Assembly: GCA_047974805.1 (NCBI GenBank)
Contig: JBKECS010000050.1
Coordinates: 1 to 64,000, forward strand
Source: JAJXUB01 sp047974805
GTDB taxonomy: Bacteria; Actinomycetota; Actinomycetes; Actinomycetales; Dermatophilaceae
Direction: 5' to 3'
DNA length: 64,000 bases
Shown here: one piece after another, positions 15,427 through 25,370 of the stretch
Layout of the letters: every line of letters starts with the position of its first letter
Numbering within the stretch: the stretch's first letter is position 1
Translations under genes and position numbers: made by a program
The notes under the pieces: generated by a model
Seen by the model: the letters and a program-made list of their open reading frames with translations, nothing else
What the model was told of the DNA's origin: nothing
Database searches by the model: none

Positions 15427-17424
15427 GTGCCGACGACGGAGGAAACCTCAACGTCTGGTTCGCTGGTGGTCCTCGCGACGACGCGAGCCGACCTCGAGCC
15501 GGTCTTGCCGCTGGTGGACTACCTGTATCGGACCGAGCATCGCCTCGTCGTCACCGTGCGGGAGTCGATGCCACCGTGGGGAGCACCGGACGGGGCGGAG
15601 GTGGCGCCAACCGGAGCGGGCCAAGTGCGCTGGCCCATCGAACCGCTCCCACCGATCGTCCTTGGTATCGATGCCGGAGTCCGGCGATGGCTGCTGCCCC
15701 CGGCGGCGTCATGGCTGGTGTCCCGGGCGACCTTTCGGACGGTCCCCACTCTGCCCCCCGGCGCGCAGCTTCACGTTGACGGGACCGGCTATCTCATCGA
15801 CCTAGTCCTCGCCACGGTGGCCAAAGCCTCTCCCTTGGATGGGCCACACCTCGCCGTGCTGCCACCGGTGTGGACCCTCGTCGCCGATCGACTAATGAAC
15901 GAACAGTCCGTCATCTCCCTGGGTCGCGCACTGCTGGGCTCCGCCCGGTGGGCCGCCCTCGCGCAGCTCGCTGATCTGCGCATTGCCGGGCCCGACCCCC
16001 ACCCGGCATACCTTTCGGTCCTCGGCGGGATCGCCCGACTCAACCTCGGCGAACCGGTGCCGCAGGTGTCGGAGTTGGTCCGCGCAGGGCTGGCCTGGGC
16101 GGATAACTGGACCGGTGATCCTCGCCGCGCCGTCGAGGTGACCACGTGGGCCCTGCGGCTCCTCTTCCACCGGGAATTGCACACCGTGACCGATCACACC
16201 CTGGTGGTCACCGATCCGGATTCGGTGGTCGACGTCATCGAGGCTTCCCAGATATTGCGCCCGTTGCGCGCCCAACTCCATCGCGGGGTGGCCGATGGAT
16301 CTGTGGGGGACGGGCCGGCTACCGATTCCGCGCAGATGGTGCTCCTCACCGGGGCGTACCCCAACTTTTACCAAGACTTGCTGGTCGAGCTGGAGGCGTT
16401 CGGGGATGTGCGGGTGGTCGATCTCGGCGCGCGGCATACGGCCTTCCGCAACACCGAGATGGAATCGGCCACCCTGGATCTTGCCCTGGCGTTGGCCGCC
16501 GGTGTCGAACCGACTGACCCCCCGTGGGATAAGGCTGAGGGTCCACCATGGGTGGGGGCAGATGTCGTCGTCGCCGACTGGGTCGACAAGGCTGCGGTGA
16601 TCGCGTCGTGGACGATCGCCCAACAGACCCGGCTCGTCATGCGGTGCCATGGCGCGGATGCGCTCAGCGGGTGGATCCACCTGGTCAACTGGTCCCGCGT
16701 GGACACCCTCATCTGCGTCAGTACGGCGATGGAACGGATCGTCCGAGGTCTGCTCGGGGAGCGCCTGGACACGGTGAACATCGAGGTGATTCCGGTCAGC
16801 GTCGAGCTGGATGGGCTGCCGGTCGATAAGGTCACCGGTTCCGATCGCACCCTCGGGGTCATTGGCTGGAGCCAGCGAGTCAAGGATGTCCACTTTGCGC
16901 TGGATATCCTTCAGGGCCTCCGAGTGCAGGATCCGCGGTGGCGGCTATTGCTGATTGGGCCCGACTACGCGGCGCCGGCGAACGACCCGGAAACCATCGA
17001 GCAGCGCGCAGTGCGTGCTCGGCTCCTATCAGCACCCTTGCGGGGCGCAGTCGAATTCACCGGACAGGTCGACCGGGCTGGTCTGGCCGAGCTTCTCCCG
17101 AGCATCGGCATCGGGCTGAGCACCAGTCTCCGCGAGTCATTCCATTTGGGCATGATGGAGATGCTGGTATCTGGGGCCTTCCCCGTCGTTCGGGATTGGC
17201 CCGCCTTCGCCCCGGTCGGGGGCGCGTCTTCGGTCTACCCCCCGGAGGTCATAGTCTCCGACAGCATGACGGCCATTCAACGGATCCTCGCTGCGTCCTC
17301 GGACCCGGCAAGGTCGGCCGAAGTCACCGCGCAACATCGGGCCTGGGCGTTGGCCAGGTACGGGCGGGTGACACTGGCCGAACGTTTGGGGGCCGTGGTG
17401 AACCGGGTCAGCTCGGGAAACTGA
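15427..17424 (+). CDS. Large GT4-like glycosyltransferase
   Basis: 665 aa. The C-terminal half has the GT-B pattern LGVIGWSQRVKDVHFALDIL and SIGIGLSTSLRESFHLGMME, with E-x7-type spacing. The same signature appears in the protein at 23565-25370, marking the two as paralogues. The N-terminal 300 residues are extra and not recognised. GTG 15427 with GGAGG upstream. Converges with the next gene with a 17-base overlap at the ends. Confidence 0.72.
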   Translation: MPTTEETSTSGSLVVLATTRADLEPVLPLVDYLYRTEHRLVVTVRESMPPWGAPDGAEVAPTGAGQVRWPIEPLPPIVLGIDAGVRRWLLPPAASWLVSRATFRTVPTLPPGAQLHVDGTGYLIDLVLATVAKASPLDGPHLAVLPPVWTLVADRLMNEQSVISLGRALLGSARWAALAQLADLRIAGPDPHPAYLSVLGGIARLNLGEPVPQVSELVRAGLAWADNWTGDPRRAVEVTTWALRLLFHRELHTVTDHTLVVTDPDSVVDVIEASQILRPLRAQLHRGVADGSVGDGPATDSAQMVLLTGAYPNFYQDLLVELEAFGDVRVVDLGARHTAFRNTEMESATLDLALALAAGVEPTDPPWDKAEGPPWVGADVVVADWVDKAAVIASWTIAQQTRLVMRCHGADALSGWIHLVNWSRVDTLICVSTAMERIVRGLLGERLDTVNIEVIPVSVELDGLPVDKVTGSDRTLGVIGWSQRVKDVHFALDILQGLRVQDPRWRLLLIGPDYAAPANDPETIEQRAVRARLLSAPLRGAVEFTGQVDRAGLAELLPSIGIGLSTSLRESFHLGMMEMLVSGAFPVVRDWPAFAPVGGASSVYPPEVIVSDSMTAIQRILAASSDPARSAEVTAQHRAWALARYGRVTLAERLGAVVNRVSSGN

Positions 17425-18706
17425 CTGCCAAGTCGGCCGGCTCCCAGGGCTGGGGGGCTGGGATGAGGCCGTCAGCGTCGACCTGGCTCGCCAGCGACCG
17501 GTACACCTGGATCAGCGTTCGTTCTTGGCGCTGCCACGAATACCTCTCCGCAAGCGCGCTCAGCTGCTCTTCGCGTATCGGGCGCGACAGCGCTGACTTC
17601 ACTGCAGAGGCGCACGCGGCGGCATCGCCTTGGGGAAAGACCTCGCCAATGTCGTGGCGTCGGACGAAACTGCCCATCTCGGCCAGGTCACTGGTCACTA
17701 CGGGTAGCCCGGCGTGGATGAACTCGAAGAGCTTGTTCGGCAGGGCCAAGTCATAGCTGACGGCGTCGCCGCGGATGGGGCTGAGTCCGATGTCAGCTCC
17801 GGCCAGGTATGCCGGGACCTCGTGAGAGGGGACCGGCGGGACGAGATGGACCCGGTCGGCGACCCCTATCCGGTTGGCTTGGTCCAGCAGCGCGCCACGC
17901 AGAGGGTGGGGATAGGGGACGGTGACGATGGCCAGGTGGATTCCTGGCAGGTCGATCAGCGCATCGATGGCGGTGTCCAGTCCGCGAGCCATGCTCACCG
18001 CCCCCGAGTAGACCACGAGCGGCGTTGATCCGGGCAGCCCTGCCTCATCACGAAGGTCCCGTGAGCTGGTCGGATACTGCCACCGGATAGGGCAGTTGAG
18101 AACCACCTCGGGGGGGCGGTTCAACGCATGATCGGCCTGGAGACGTTGCGCAATAGGAGTGGACACGGTGATGACTCGGTCGGCGGCGCCGATGCTTGCC
18201 CGCTCCACCGCCGCCCAGGCATCGACGGCCCGTTGAGTGCGGTTTCCGGAAACGGCCAGACCGGCCACGTACTCGTGGGCGTCATAGATGATCCGGGGCG
18301 CCCCGGGATCGTTGGTCAGTACCGCAGCGGCTGCCAAGCCATGCACGTCGTGGACGTGGACGACATCCGGTCGCAGGGCTCGCAGCTCGGACGTGAAGGC
18401 GTCGGTGTACAGGCGCAGGATGGCCAGCGAGTGGTCGATGTTCTCGGGGCGATACAGCCGCCCGAGTCGGCGGCGCAGGGCGAACCGGAGATAGGCCGGG
18501 GTAAACGAACGGGCCGGAAGCGCGGGTAGGCGAAGGTACCGGACCCCGCCGGCGGTCGCCTCCTGCCGGGGTGCCCCAGCGCTGGCGATACCCAGCACGG
18601 TCACGTCCGCGCCCGCACGGGCGAGGCTGACCGCGGACTTGATGACCCGGGCGTCGTTGGCTATGCCGTTGTTGACGATCATGGCCACCCGGGGTCGGCT
18701 AGCCAT
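17408..18706 (-). CDS. Family 4 glycosyltransferase
   Basis: 432 aa GT-B enzyme: RVAMIVNNGIANDARVIKSA (N-terminal Rossmann), VVHVHDVHGLAAAAV, PLVVYSGAVSMARGLDTAI and NKLFEFIHAGLPVVTSD with the conserved acid pair. ATG 18706 is preferred; a longer open frame runs to 18868 inside the upstream gene. The 8-nt overlap with the gene upstream implies coupling. Confidence 0.85.
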   Translation of the reverse strand: MASRPRVAMIVNNGIANDARVIKSAVSLARAGADVTVLGIASAGAPRQEATAGGVRYLRLPALPARSFTPAYLRFALRRRLGRLYRPENIDHSLAILRLYTDAFTSELRALRPDVVHVHDVHGLAAAAVLTNDPGAPRIIYDAHEYVAGLAVSGNRTQRAVDAWAAVERASIGAADRVITVSTPIAQRLQADHALNRPPEVVLNCPIRWQYPTSSRDLRDEAGLPGSTPLVVYSGAVSMARGLDTAIDALIDLPGIHLAIVTVPYPHPLRGALLDQANRIGVADRVHLVPPVPSHEVPAYLAGADIGLSPIRGDAVSYDLALPNKLFEFIHAGLPVVTSDLAEMGSFVRRHDIGEVFPQGDAAACASAVKSALSRPIREEQLSALAERYSWQRQERTLIQVYRSLASQVDADGLIPAPQPWEPADLAVSFPS

Positions 18707-19805
18707 GAGCCACCGCGACAATCTTGGCCGCCGCCTCGTCATAGCTGGCCTCACCGTCGGCATACGGCGGCATATCCGCCCGGAGGGCGTCGAAGAAGGC
18801 AGATGGGTCGGCGGTGATACGCGACATTGCCTCCGCCGCTGACTGGGGCCCATCGACGACCACGCCACCGCCGTCCACGGCGACGCGCCGTTGCCGAGGG
18901 AGGTCGCTGACTATGGGGATGATCCCCGCATGCAGGTATTCGTAGACCTTGCTCGGCACCGCGTCGTGGAAGGCGGGCGTGTCATGAAGGAGGGCAAATC
19001 CCACCCATGCGCCGCGAGCCATCTGCCACGAAGCGATGGGGGCGAGGCGGCCGTGAAAGCGGACCCGGTTGCGCAGATCCGCGTCGCCTAGCCGCATGTC
19101 GATGGCGGCCTGGTCCGCGGCGGCGATGGGACCGATGACGTCAAGGGTCCACCCCGGTGCCCCCGCGATTGCCGTGAGCATGTCGAACACCCCTCGAGAG
19201 GCGCGGACGTCGCCGATATAGACCGCTCGGGGCGATGGGTCCCGACTGCCGCGCGAGCCGACAAGGTGCGGGTCGGCCAGGTTGCGCACGACGAGCCGAG
19301 TTCGGGCTCGACGCGGCGGGACGTGGTCGTCGGCGACCAGGGTTAGCGCCGCACCGGCCGCCGCCCGATTGGCCAGCCCGACCAAGATCCTGGCCGCCAC
19401 AGCTGCCGGCCCGCGCGCCCACTGTCGGTCGCGCACGAGACTGGTGTAGTCCTCGTGCACATCGGCGACGACGGGACGGTTTCGGAGGGTGCCCCAGACG
19501 CGCGCTGCGATGAGTGAGTCCGGGTCGATGGCAAGGAGGACGCCGCCGTGGGCGCGTTGAGCCACGGTGTTGGCGAGTTTGAGCCGACCCAAGACCCCGG
19601 GCCTCCTCCAGGTCCACACCTGTACATCTGCAGGAGCATTTGCCGGTGAGCCCAGCCCGAGCAACTCCACCCGGGCTCCTTGCCGCTGCAGTGCCGTGGC
19701 GATCCGGTGGATCCGAGCGTCGGCAACGTCATGACCTGAGGTCACGATGCTCACATCGGGCGGTTGTGGCCCCGCGGAGTCAGAGGTCCTCAAGGGCGAG
19801 CGCAT
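18699..19805 (-). CDS. Family 4 glycosyltransferase
   Basis: About 368 aa. GT-B signatures: VSIVTSGHDVADARIHRIA, VYIGDVRASRGVFDML and SKVYEYLHAGIIPIVSD. It resembles the product of the next gene, to which it is coupled. The start is uncertain (ATG 19805, or a GTG near 19757). It overlaps the end of the ABC ATPase gene, so exporter and transferases form one operon. Confidence 0.8.
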   Translation of the reverse strand: MRSPLRTSDSAGPQPPDVSIVTSGHDVADARIHRIATALQRQGARVELLGLGSPANAPADVQVWTWRRPGVLGRLKLANTVAQRAHGGVLLAIDPDSLIAARVWGTLRNRPVVADVHEDYTSLVRDRQWARGPAAVAARILVGLANRAAAGAALTLVADDHVPPRRARTRLVVRNLADPHLVGSRGSRDPSPRAVYIGDVRASRGVFDMLTAIAGAPGWTLDVIGPIAAADQAAIDMRLGDADLRNRVRFHGRLAPIASWQMARGAWVGFALLHDTPAFHDAVPSKVYEYLHAGIIPIVSDLPRQRRVAVDGGGVVVDGPQSAAEAMSRITADPSAFFDALRADMPPYADGEASYDEAAAKIVAVAHG

Positions 19806-20649
19806 CCTCCCCCACCTTGAGGAAGTTCGTGTAGGCCGCGATGACCTCATCGGGAGTGCCTTCGAGTATGAGCCGGCCCTTGTGCATCCAGATGGCGCGA
19901 TTGCACAGTTCTTTGATGCTGCCTAGGGCGTGCGAGACCAGGAACATGGCGCGGGCGGACTCCATGAGCTCGTTCATCTTGTCGGCGGCCTGCTTCTTGA
20001 AGGCTGCGTCACCGGCGGACAGGGCCTCATCAATCATGAGGATGTCTGGGTCCATGTGAACCGACACGGCGAATGCCAGACGCGAACGCATACCCGAGGA
20101 GTAGGTCCGGATGGGCAGGTCCATGAAGTCACCGATGCCGGCGAACTCGGCTATGTCTTCGGCTCGGTCCTCGACCTGGGCCCGGGTCAGGCCGTTGGCC
20201 AGGCCGCCGAGGATGACGTTCTCCCGGCCAGAGAGGTTGGCGTTGAAGCCGACTCCCAGGGCCAACAATGCGCTGATTTTGCCGTGCACCTCGATCCGCC
20301 CAGCGCTCGGCGCGAGAATCCCGCCAAGGGTGCGGATGAGGGTCGACTTGCCGGCGCCATTGGCTCCGACAATGCCCAGGGAGGTCCCGACCGGGACGGT
20401 GAAGGAGACGTTGTTGACGGCCTCGACCGTGCGGACGGCCCGTTCACGTCGACCGAGACGGACAATGGCCTGCTTGAACGTCGGCGTCCGTTCGAACGTG
20501 GTCCGATACGTTACCGAGACGTTTTCAACTTTGACGGCGATCGGCTGCTGCGCCTCGACGGTCGGCGAGGTCGCGGACTCCGCGCCGGTGCTGCTCGGTG
20601 CTTCCTCGCCAACGGCGGGGCTGGGATCAGAGGCGGACAGCGAAATCAC
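19780..20649 (-). CDS. Polysaccharide ABC exporter ATPase (Wzt/TagH type)
   Basis: 289 aa. Powers export of a lipid-linked glycan. Walker A GANGAGKS (residues 95-102), ABC signature in the YSSGM form typical of polysaccharide exporters, Walker B ILMIDEALSAGD. The 40-residue N-terminal leader is acidic and probably disordered. GTG 20649 with AAGGGAG, overlapping the permease stop by 23 nt. There is no C-terminal carbohydrate-binding domain, so chain-length coupling through such a domain is not expected. Confidence 0.9.
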   Translation of the reverse strand: MISLSASDPSPAVGEEAPSSTGAESATSPTVEAQQPIAVKVENVSVTYRTTFERTPTFKQAIVRLGRRERAVRTVEAVNNVSFTVPVGTSLGIVGANGAGKSTLIRTLGGILAPSAGRIEVHGKISALLALGVGFNANLSGRENVILGGLANGLTRAQVEDRAEDIAEFAGIGDFMDLPIRTYSSGMRSRLAFAVSVHMDPDILMIDEALSAGDAAFKKQAADKMNELMESARAMFLVSHALGSIKELCNRAIWMHKGRLILEGTPDEVIAAYTNFLKVGEDALALEDL

Positions 20650-21583
20650 GCTCCCTTGACATGAAGATGAGAAAGCCCACCACGGCGGTCCCGATAGACC
20701 ACGCTGCGGCGAGGACGAACACGGACAACTTCGGCATCTCGGAACGAACGAGCAGGTCACCCCACCCGCCGAGAATGCTGAACAGGGGGTTGATCACCAT
20801 GAAGGGCCGCCAGCTCGCCCGGACGTCTTCGGCGAACCATAGGACGGGGCTGAGATAGAGCCAGATCCTCAGGAAGTACGGCAGGAAGCTCAAGGTGTCC
20901 CGGAAATACACCTGGAGGGTCGCAAAGATGGCAGCCAACCCTGCTGAGAAGATCGTCATGCAGATCAAGAAGTAGATCGACAGCAGCATCTTCCACGACC
21001 ACGGTGACTTGGCCAGCACATGGAAGATGAAGTAGACCGGCACAGTCGGCAGGAACCGATAGAACGAGGTCCGGATTGCCGAGAGGGGCATGAGTAGGCG
21101 GGGGAAGGCGATGTTGCTGATCAGCGCGCCTCCACCGACGACCGACCGAGCCCCGGTGGTGATCCCGCCCTGGACGTAATAGAAGGCGAAGATCCCGGCG
21201 ACCAGGTGGGCGAGATAGGGCATTCCGCGGGCGTTGCGGTTGAGGATGGACACCAGGACGTAATAGACGCTGGCCAACAGCACGGGGTTGATGACCAGCC
21301 AGATCTGGCCGAAGAAGGTCCGAGTGTTCGCCGAGCGCATCTCCGCGCGGGAGAGTTCCGCCGCGAACTCGCGTCGGCTCCACAGCTCCCGAACATAGGG
21401 ACCGATCGGAGGTATGCCGATGTGGTGCGGCTCATAGACCTGCACCTCTTGGAGGAACCCCGACTTCGTGGCCCGCTCGCGTGCCTCGAAGTTGGCTTCA
21501 TGATCGCGATCGTCGCGTACCGCCTGCGCCCTAGCCGTCTCATGAGAGACTGCCTGATTCGAGCCGGATGGCGCTGTCGTCAT
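20627..21583 (-). CDS. Polysaccharide ABC-2 exporter permease (Wzm/TagG type)
   Basis: 318 aa with six predicted helices after a soluble 80-residue N-terminus; ABC-2 features include REFAAELSRAEMRSANTRTF, then FGQIWLVINPVLLASVYYVL and PLFSILGGWGDLL. Forms the export channel with the ATPase downstream. ATG 21583 with GAAGGA; the longer frame upstream of it lies antisense to the next gene and is rejected. Confidence 0.9.
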   Translation of the reverse strand: MTTAPSGSNQAVSHETARAQAVRDDRDHEANFEARERATKSGFLQEVQVYEPHHIGIPPIGPYVRELWSRREFAAELSRAEMRSANTRTFFGQIWLVINPVLLASVYYVLVSILNRNARGMPYLAHLVAGIFAFYYVQGGITTGARSVVGGGALISNIAFPRLLMPLSAIRTSFYRFLPTVPVYFIFHVLAKSPWSWKMLLSIYFLICMTIFSAGLAAIFATLQVYFRDTLSFLPYFLRIWLYLSPVLWFAEDVRASWRPFMVINPLFSILGGWGDLLVRSEMPKLSVFVLAAAWSIGTAVVGFLIFMSRERDFAVRL

Positions 21584-21799
21584 CGCGTGTCCTTCTCGGT
21601 GGAGTACGTGCCGCGCGGCCCGCGGCCGATCCAGTCTAGGTGCGCTCGCTCCCATCGACGAAGTGCCCCGGGGTCGTGGCGTCAACGAAGGGCTAGGCAG
21701 GCCGGTGTTGAGGTCATCCGAGTGCTGACTCGGCTGGCCGCTTCGCCGCGGTCCAGCCCCTGGGCTATCGTGGCCCGCGGTCGACTGCAAGGAACGCCG

Positions 21800-23128
21800 A
21801 TGCCGCATCTGCTCTACTTCGCATGGGGTTTTCCGCCTGCCGCGAAGTCGTGCGCCTATCGGATGCTCGCCACGGCAAACAGCTTTTCCCGAGCAGGCTG
21901 GGACGTCACCGTGGTCACCGTGTCCGAAGAAGCCTGGGTCCGTGAGTTCGGCCTGGACACCTCGCTGCTGCCCTTGGTCGACGAGGCCATCGAGGTGGTG
22001 CGGCTGCCGTTGTTTCGGACGGACTTGGAAACCGACATCCACCGGTTCGGGCGGTTGCGCGCTCAATACCCCCCACTGTGGCGTCGGTGGTCCCGGTGGC
22101 GGGACGGGCGGGACTTCCCGGAGCCGGTGTTCGGCCGGTGGCGAGACCAACTGGTAGCTGCCGCTCGAGGTGTCCACCGGTCGAACCCGGTCACCCTGCT
22201 GCTGACCTCGGCCGCTCCATACACCTTCTTCGCGCCGGCCCTGGACTTGTGGCAATCCGAGAGGGTGCCGTACGTCCTGGACTATCGGGACGCCTGGGCC
22301 TTGGACATCATCGGTGATCGCCCCGCGCCGGATCCGGGCGGTCGCGCGCGCCGCGTGGAGCAGGAACTGCTCCAGCACGCCACCGAGGCATGGTTTGTCA
22401 ACCGGCCGATTCAGCAGGCATACGCGGAGCTTTTCCCATCCGCACGCGAACGGATGATGATCGTGCCCAACGGGGCAGATCTGCCTGAGGTCGCCCCCGA
22501 GGCACATCCTCGGACCGGCCCGCCGTGGAAGGACGCCCTTACCTTCGGCTATCTCGGCACGGCGACGTTCGGTACCGACGTGGTGCAGGCCGCTTGCGAC
22601 GGATGGCGGCTGGCCCGGCAGGCTCATCCGGTCTTGGCTCGCTCACGGCTGGAGTTCCGCGGCCACTTCGGCGCCGGGGCGTCGCGCGGCTCCAGCGGAC
22701 ACACCCACATCCTGGACCGGTATGCCGACGACGGCGTCATTCATGGCGGTCCCGTCCCGAAGGGGGAGGTCGCCGACCTCTATGCGTCGTGGGACGTCCT
22801 GCTGCTCATGCTGGCCGGCGGGCGCTATGTCACCTCCGGGAAGGTGTTCGACTACATGGCAACCGGGCTGCCTATCATGTCGGCGCATCGGCCGGAGCAT
22901 GCCGTGACGGAGATCCTCGACGGTTACCCCCTCTGGGTGCCCACTCGTGGGGTGACCGCCGACGCGCTCGCCGAGGCATTCCTCGAATCCGCTGATTTGG
23001 CCGCGCGGGTGACCCCGGCACAGACCGCAGCCGCACGCCGATACTCCGAGACGTTCGAGCGGTATGCCCAGCTGGCTCCCGCCGTCGACCGATTGACCGC
23101 TCGCTTCCCCGGCATGGCCGCGTCATGA
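21800..23128 (+). CDS. GT4-like glycosyltransferase, stand-alone copy of a duplicated module
   Basis: 442 aa. N-terminus HLLYFAWGFPPAAKSCAYRM, middle YVLDYRDAWALDII, donor-domain LTFGYLGTATFGTDV and GGRYVTSGKVFDYMATGLPI. Highly similar along its length to residues 1-440 of the protein at 25367-27265. ATG 21800 follows CAAGGAA. It overlaps the next small gene by 4 nt (ATGA). Confidence 0.8.
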   Translation: MPHLLYFAWGFPPAAKSCAYRMLATANSFSRAGWDVTVVTVSEEAWVREFGLDTSLLPLVDEAIEVVRLPLFRTDLETDIHRFGRLRAQYPPLWRRWSRWRDGRDFPEPVFGRWRDQLVAAARGVHRSNPVTLLLTSAAPYTFFAPALDLWQSERVPYVLDYRDAWALDIIGDRPAPDPGGRARRVEQELLQHATEAWFVNRPIQQAYAELFPSARERMMIVPNGADLPEVAPEAHPRTGPPWKDALTFGYLGTATFGTDVVQAACDGWRLARQAHPVLARSRLEFRGHFGAGASRGSSGHTHILDRYADDGVIHGGPVPKGEVADLYASWDVLLLMLAGGRYVTSGKVFDYMATGLPIMSAHRPEHAVTEILDGYPLWVPTRGVTADALAEAFLESADLAARVTPAQTAAARRYSETFERYAQLAPAVDRLTARFPGMAAS

Positions 23129-23568
23129 CAGCGCCGCCGCGCGAACTCGTGGCCTTGGTGCACACCAAGGCGTTGCCTGCTGTTGCCGGACCGGTGATCG
23201 CCGATCTGCTCACCGCGGGCTGGTCCGTGGTCGTGATCGGACCCAACGCATACCGGATCTCCTCGATCCCACCCCAGGCGCGCCTGCTGGACCTCGACCT
23301 GGGCCTGCCTGGCCTGATCGGCAAGGTCACCCGTCGGCTCTTCGGCTCCGCCCCGTGGTGGTGGGCGGCCCAACGGCACCCCGAAGTTCGCCAGGCCTTA
23401 GCCCACGCTCGTGTCTTGACCGCGGCGGACCAGGCCGCGATCTATCCCGTGTGGCGCGCGGCGCGAGACAGGCCGAGCGTCATCGCGGTGTTCGGCCTCC
23501 AACCGACCCTGGACACGATCCGTGCCGCCGCATTGTCCCCCAACGGCGATGTCATAATGGGCCAGTGA
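23125..23568 (+). CDS. Small protein equal to the C-terminal domain of the fused transferase
   Basis: 147 aa, not a named family. It resembles the last 165 residues of the protein at 25367-27265: both have a strand like VVVIGP or VHLVGP, a (V/L)-x-RRL(F/G) helix, the core PWWWAAQRHPEV / VSWWMAVSASPRV and a DxxAIxxxWxAAR segment. Probably a partner or auxiliary subunit of the transferase encoded just upstream. GTGA overlap with the next gene. Confidence 0.65.
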   Translation: MTAPPRELVALVHTKALPAVAGPVIADLLTAGWSVVVIGPNAYRISSIPPQARLLDLDLGLPGLIGKVTRRLFGSAPWWWAAQRHPEVRQALAHARVLTAADQAAIYPVWRAARDRPSVIAVFGLQPTLDTIRAAALSPNGDVIMGQ

Positions 23569-25370
23569 ATGACCGCGGGCCGGATGTCGCAGCCCACCAT
23601 GATTCCAGGCCCGCACTCCACATCCCGGACAAGGACTCACCGGCCAAGACCGCGCTGCGGCTGCTCCGTGAATCCGCGGCGGCACTGCCCAGGGACAAGG
23701 CGCAGCTAGGTAAGCGGATCGACAGGGAGATCCAACGCACCGTGTTGGCCAACCCACGCAACCGCAACCTGCTGGTGCGCAATTGGTCTCGTGCCGCGAT
23801 GTTGTCCGGGGTGAGCCCCCGGATGGACACCAGGTATGCCGATGTCAGCCTTCGCCTGGCCGACCGGTTCGTGCGCACAGGGCTACCCGACTCTGCCCAT
23901 GCCGTCCTGAGCACGGCACAACAGCGGGTGCACGACCCGCATCGCCGGGTCCGACTGGCGGCGCGGCAGGCGGTGTTGACCATGAACGGCGGCCAGCCGG
24001 ATCCGCGGACCGGCCAGTTGGTCACGCAGCTGTTGGCGGCAGCCGATGCCGAGCTGGCCGCGGGTGATCTTCGGCAAGCCTCGGCCGACCTGCAATACGC
24101 CTTTGATGTCGCGTTTCACCGGGTGCACCACTTCGAGGACACCCCCTCGGCGTTGGCGGCGGACCCGGATAACTTTCTCGCCGCGTTCCGGGCGTCCACG
24201 GCGTTTCAGCTGGCCAGCAGCCAGACCCCCCGGACAGCGCTCGTCCGGCCGCCAGAGCGGCCGTTGCGCCTGTTGTTCGCCACCGCGAGCAACTTCAACT
24301 TTGCCACCTCGATCATCGAGGAATTCCAGAGCCGGGACGATGTGGAGGTCCGAGCGATCAACTTGCTCAAGGAGGTTGGCGGTCCACGCCGATTGGGTCA
24401 TGGGCAGGTCCTGCGTGACACGATGGCGTTCGCGCAGGGTCAGCCCGTAGCGATCCCAGAGTCAATGGCCTCGGACTTGCAGTGGGCGGACACCATCTTC
24501 GTCGAGTGGGGGCACCGGGCGATGACCTGGCTGTCGGTCTTGCCGATCCGGGCCCGGCTCGTCGTGCGGATCCACAGCTATGAGGCCTTCACTCAGTTCC
24601 CGTTGACGACCAACTGGGGCGCGATCGACGACGTCATCTTCGTCTCGGACCACATCCGTGCGCTGGCGGCGGCGGCCGCACCGCAGATCCTCAACGGTCC
24701 CCGAATCCATGTCATCCCCAACCGGAACGATTTCTCCGCGTATGCCGTGCCGAAGAAGGACGGGGCGGAGCACACGCTCGGGCTGGTCGGCTGGGGACAG
24801 GTGGTCAAGGACCCGATGTGGGCGTTGGATGTGTTGGAGATCCTGCGGGCCACTGACAGCCGGTGGTCCCTGCGTCTCCTGGGCAACGACTTTGCGCCGC
24901 AAGCGAACCTCACGGCAGCAGCGTCGGCCTACGCTCATGCCCTGCATGAGCGTATCGACACGCTCGGCGATGCCGTGCAAGTGGCGGGCTATTCCACCGA
25001 TATGCCGGAATCGCTGCGCCGGGTGGGGGTTATCCTCTCCTCCTCTCACCGCGAGGGAACTCACGAGGGCTTCCTCCAGGGAGCCGCATCCGGGGCCTTG
25101 CCGGTTGCCCGGAACTGGCCCTACGTCGCCCGCTGGGGTGGCGCGCACGCCATGGTGCCGAAGCAGTGGATTGTTACGACCCCGCAGGAGGCCGCCGAGC
25201 GCATCCTGGCGGCACAACGGGCCGGGACCCTCGCTGCTGGCGGGGCCGAGGCCGCTGAGTGGGTGCACGAGCACTACGACTGGAGCATCGTCGGCCCCCG
25301 GCTGACATCGGTCCTTCTCGGTGAGAGATCCGAGTCCGCGCCGCCCCCCGCACAGGAGACCTCTCGGTGA
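23565..25370 (+). CDS. Large GT4-like glycosyltransferase
   Basis: 601 aa. The N-terminal 220 residues are helical and unrecognised. The rest is GT-B: PLRLLFATASNFNFATSIIE, a WADTIFVEWGHRAM segment, LGLVGWGQVVKDPMWALDVL and GVILSSSHREGTHEGFLQG. Paralogue of the 15427-17424 protein by the last two motifs. GTG 23565 overlaps the preceding stop; the stop overlaps the next start (GTGA), so four genes from 21800 are coupled. Confidence 0.72.
   Translation: MNDRGPDVAAHHDSRPALHIPDKDSPAKTALRLLRESAAALPRDKAQLGKRIDREIQRTVLANPRNRNLLVRNWSRAAMLSGVSPRMDTRYADVSLRLADRFVRTGLPDSAHAVLSTAQQRVHDPHRRVRLAARQAVLTMNGGQPDPRTGQLVTQLLAAADAELAAGDLRQASADLQYAFDVAFHRVHHFEDTPSALAADPDNFLAAFRASTAFQLASSQTPRTALVRPPERPLRLLFATASNFNFATSIIEEFQSRDDVEVRAINLLKEVGGPRRLGHGQVLRDTMAFAQGQPVAIPESMASDLQWADTIFVEWGHRAMTWLSVLPIRARLVVRIHSYEAFTQFPLTTNWGAIDDVIFVSDHIRALAAAAAPQILNGPRIHVIPNRNDFSAYAVPKKDGAEHTLGLVGWGQVVKDPMWALDVLEILRATDSRWSLRLLGNDFAPQANLTAAASAYAHALHERIDTLGDAVQVAGYSTDMPESLRRVGVILSSSHREGTHEGFLQGAASGALPVARNWPYVARWGGAHAMVPKQWIVTTPQEAAERILAAQRAGTLAAGGAEAAEWVHEHYDWSIVGPRLTSVLLGERSESAPPPAQETSR

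Noticed and set aside
20627..22627. Reading the permease as a 666-aa protein
   Set aside because: The extra 348 residues are antisense to the neighbouring transferase; GAAGGA and ATG 21583 give a normal 318-aa permease.
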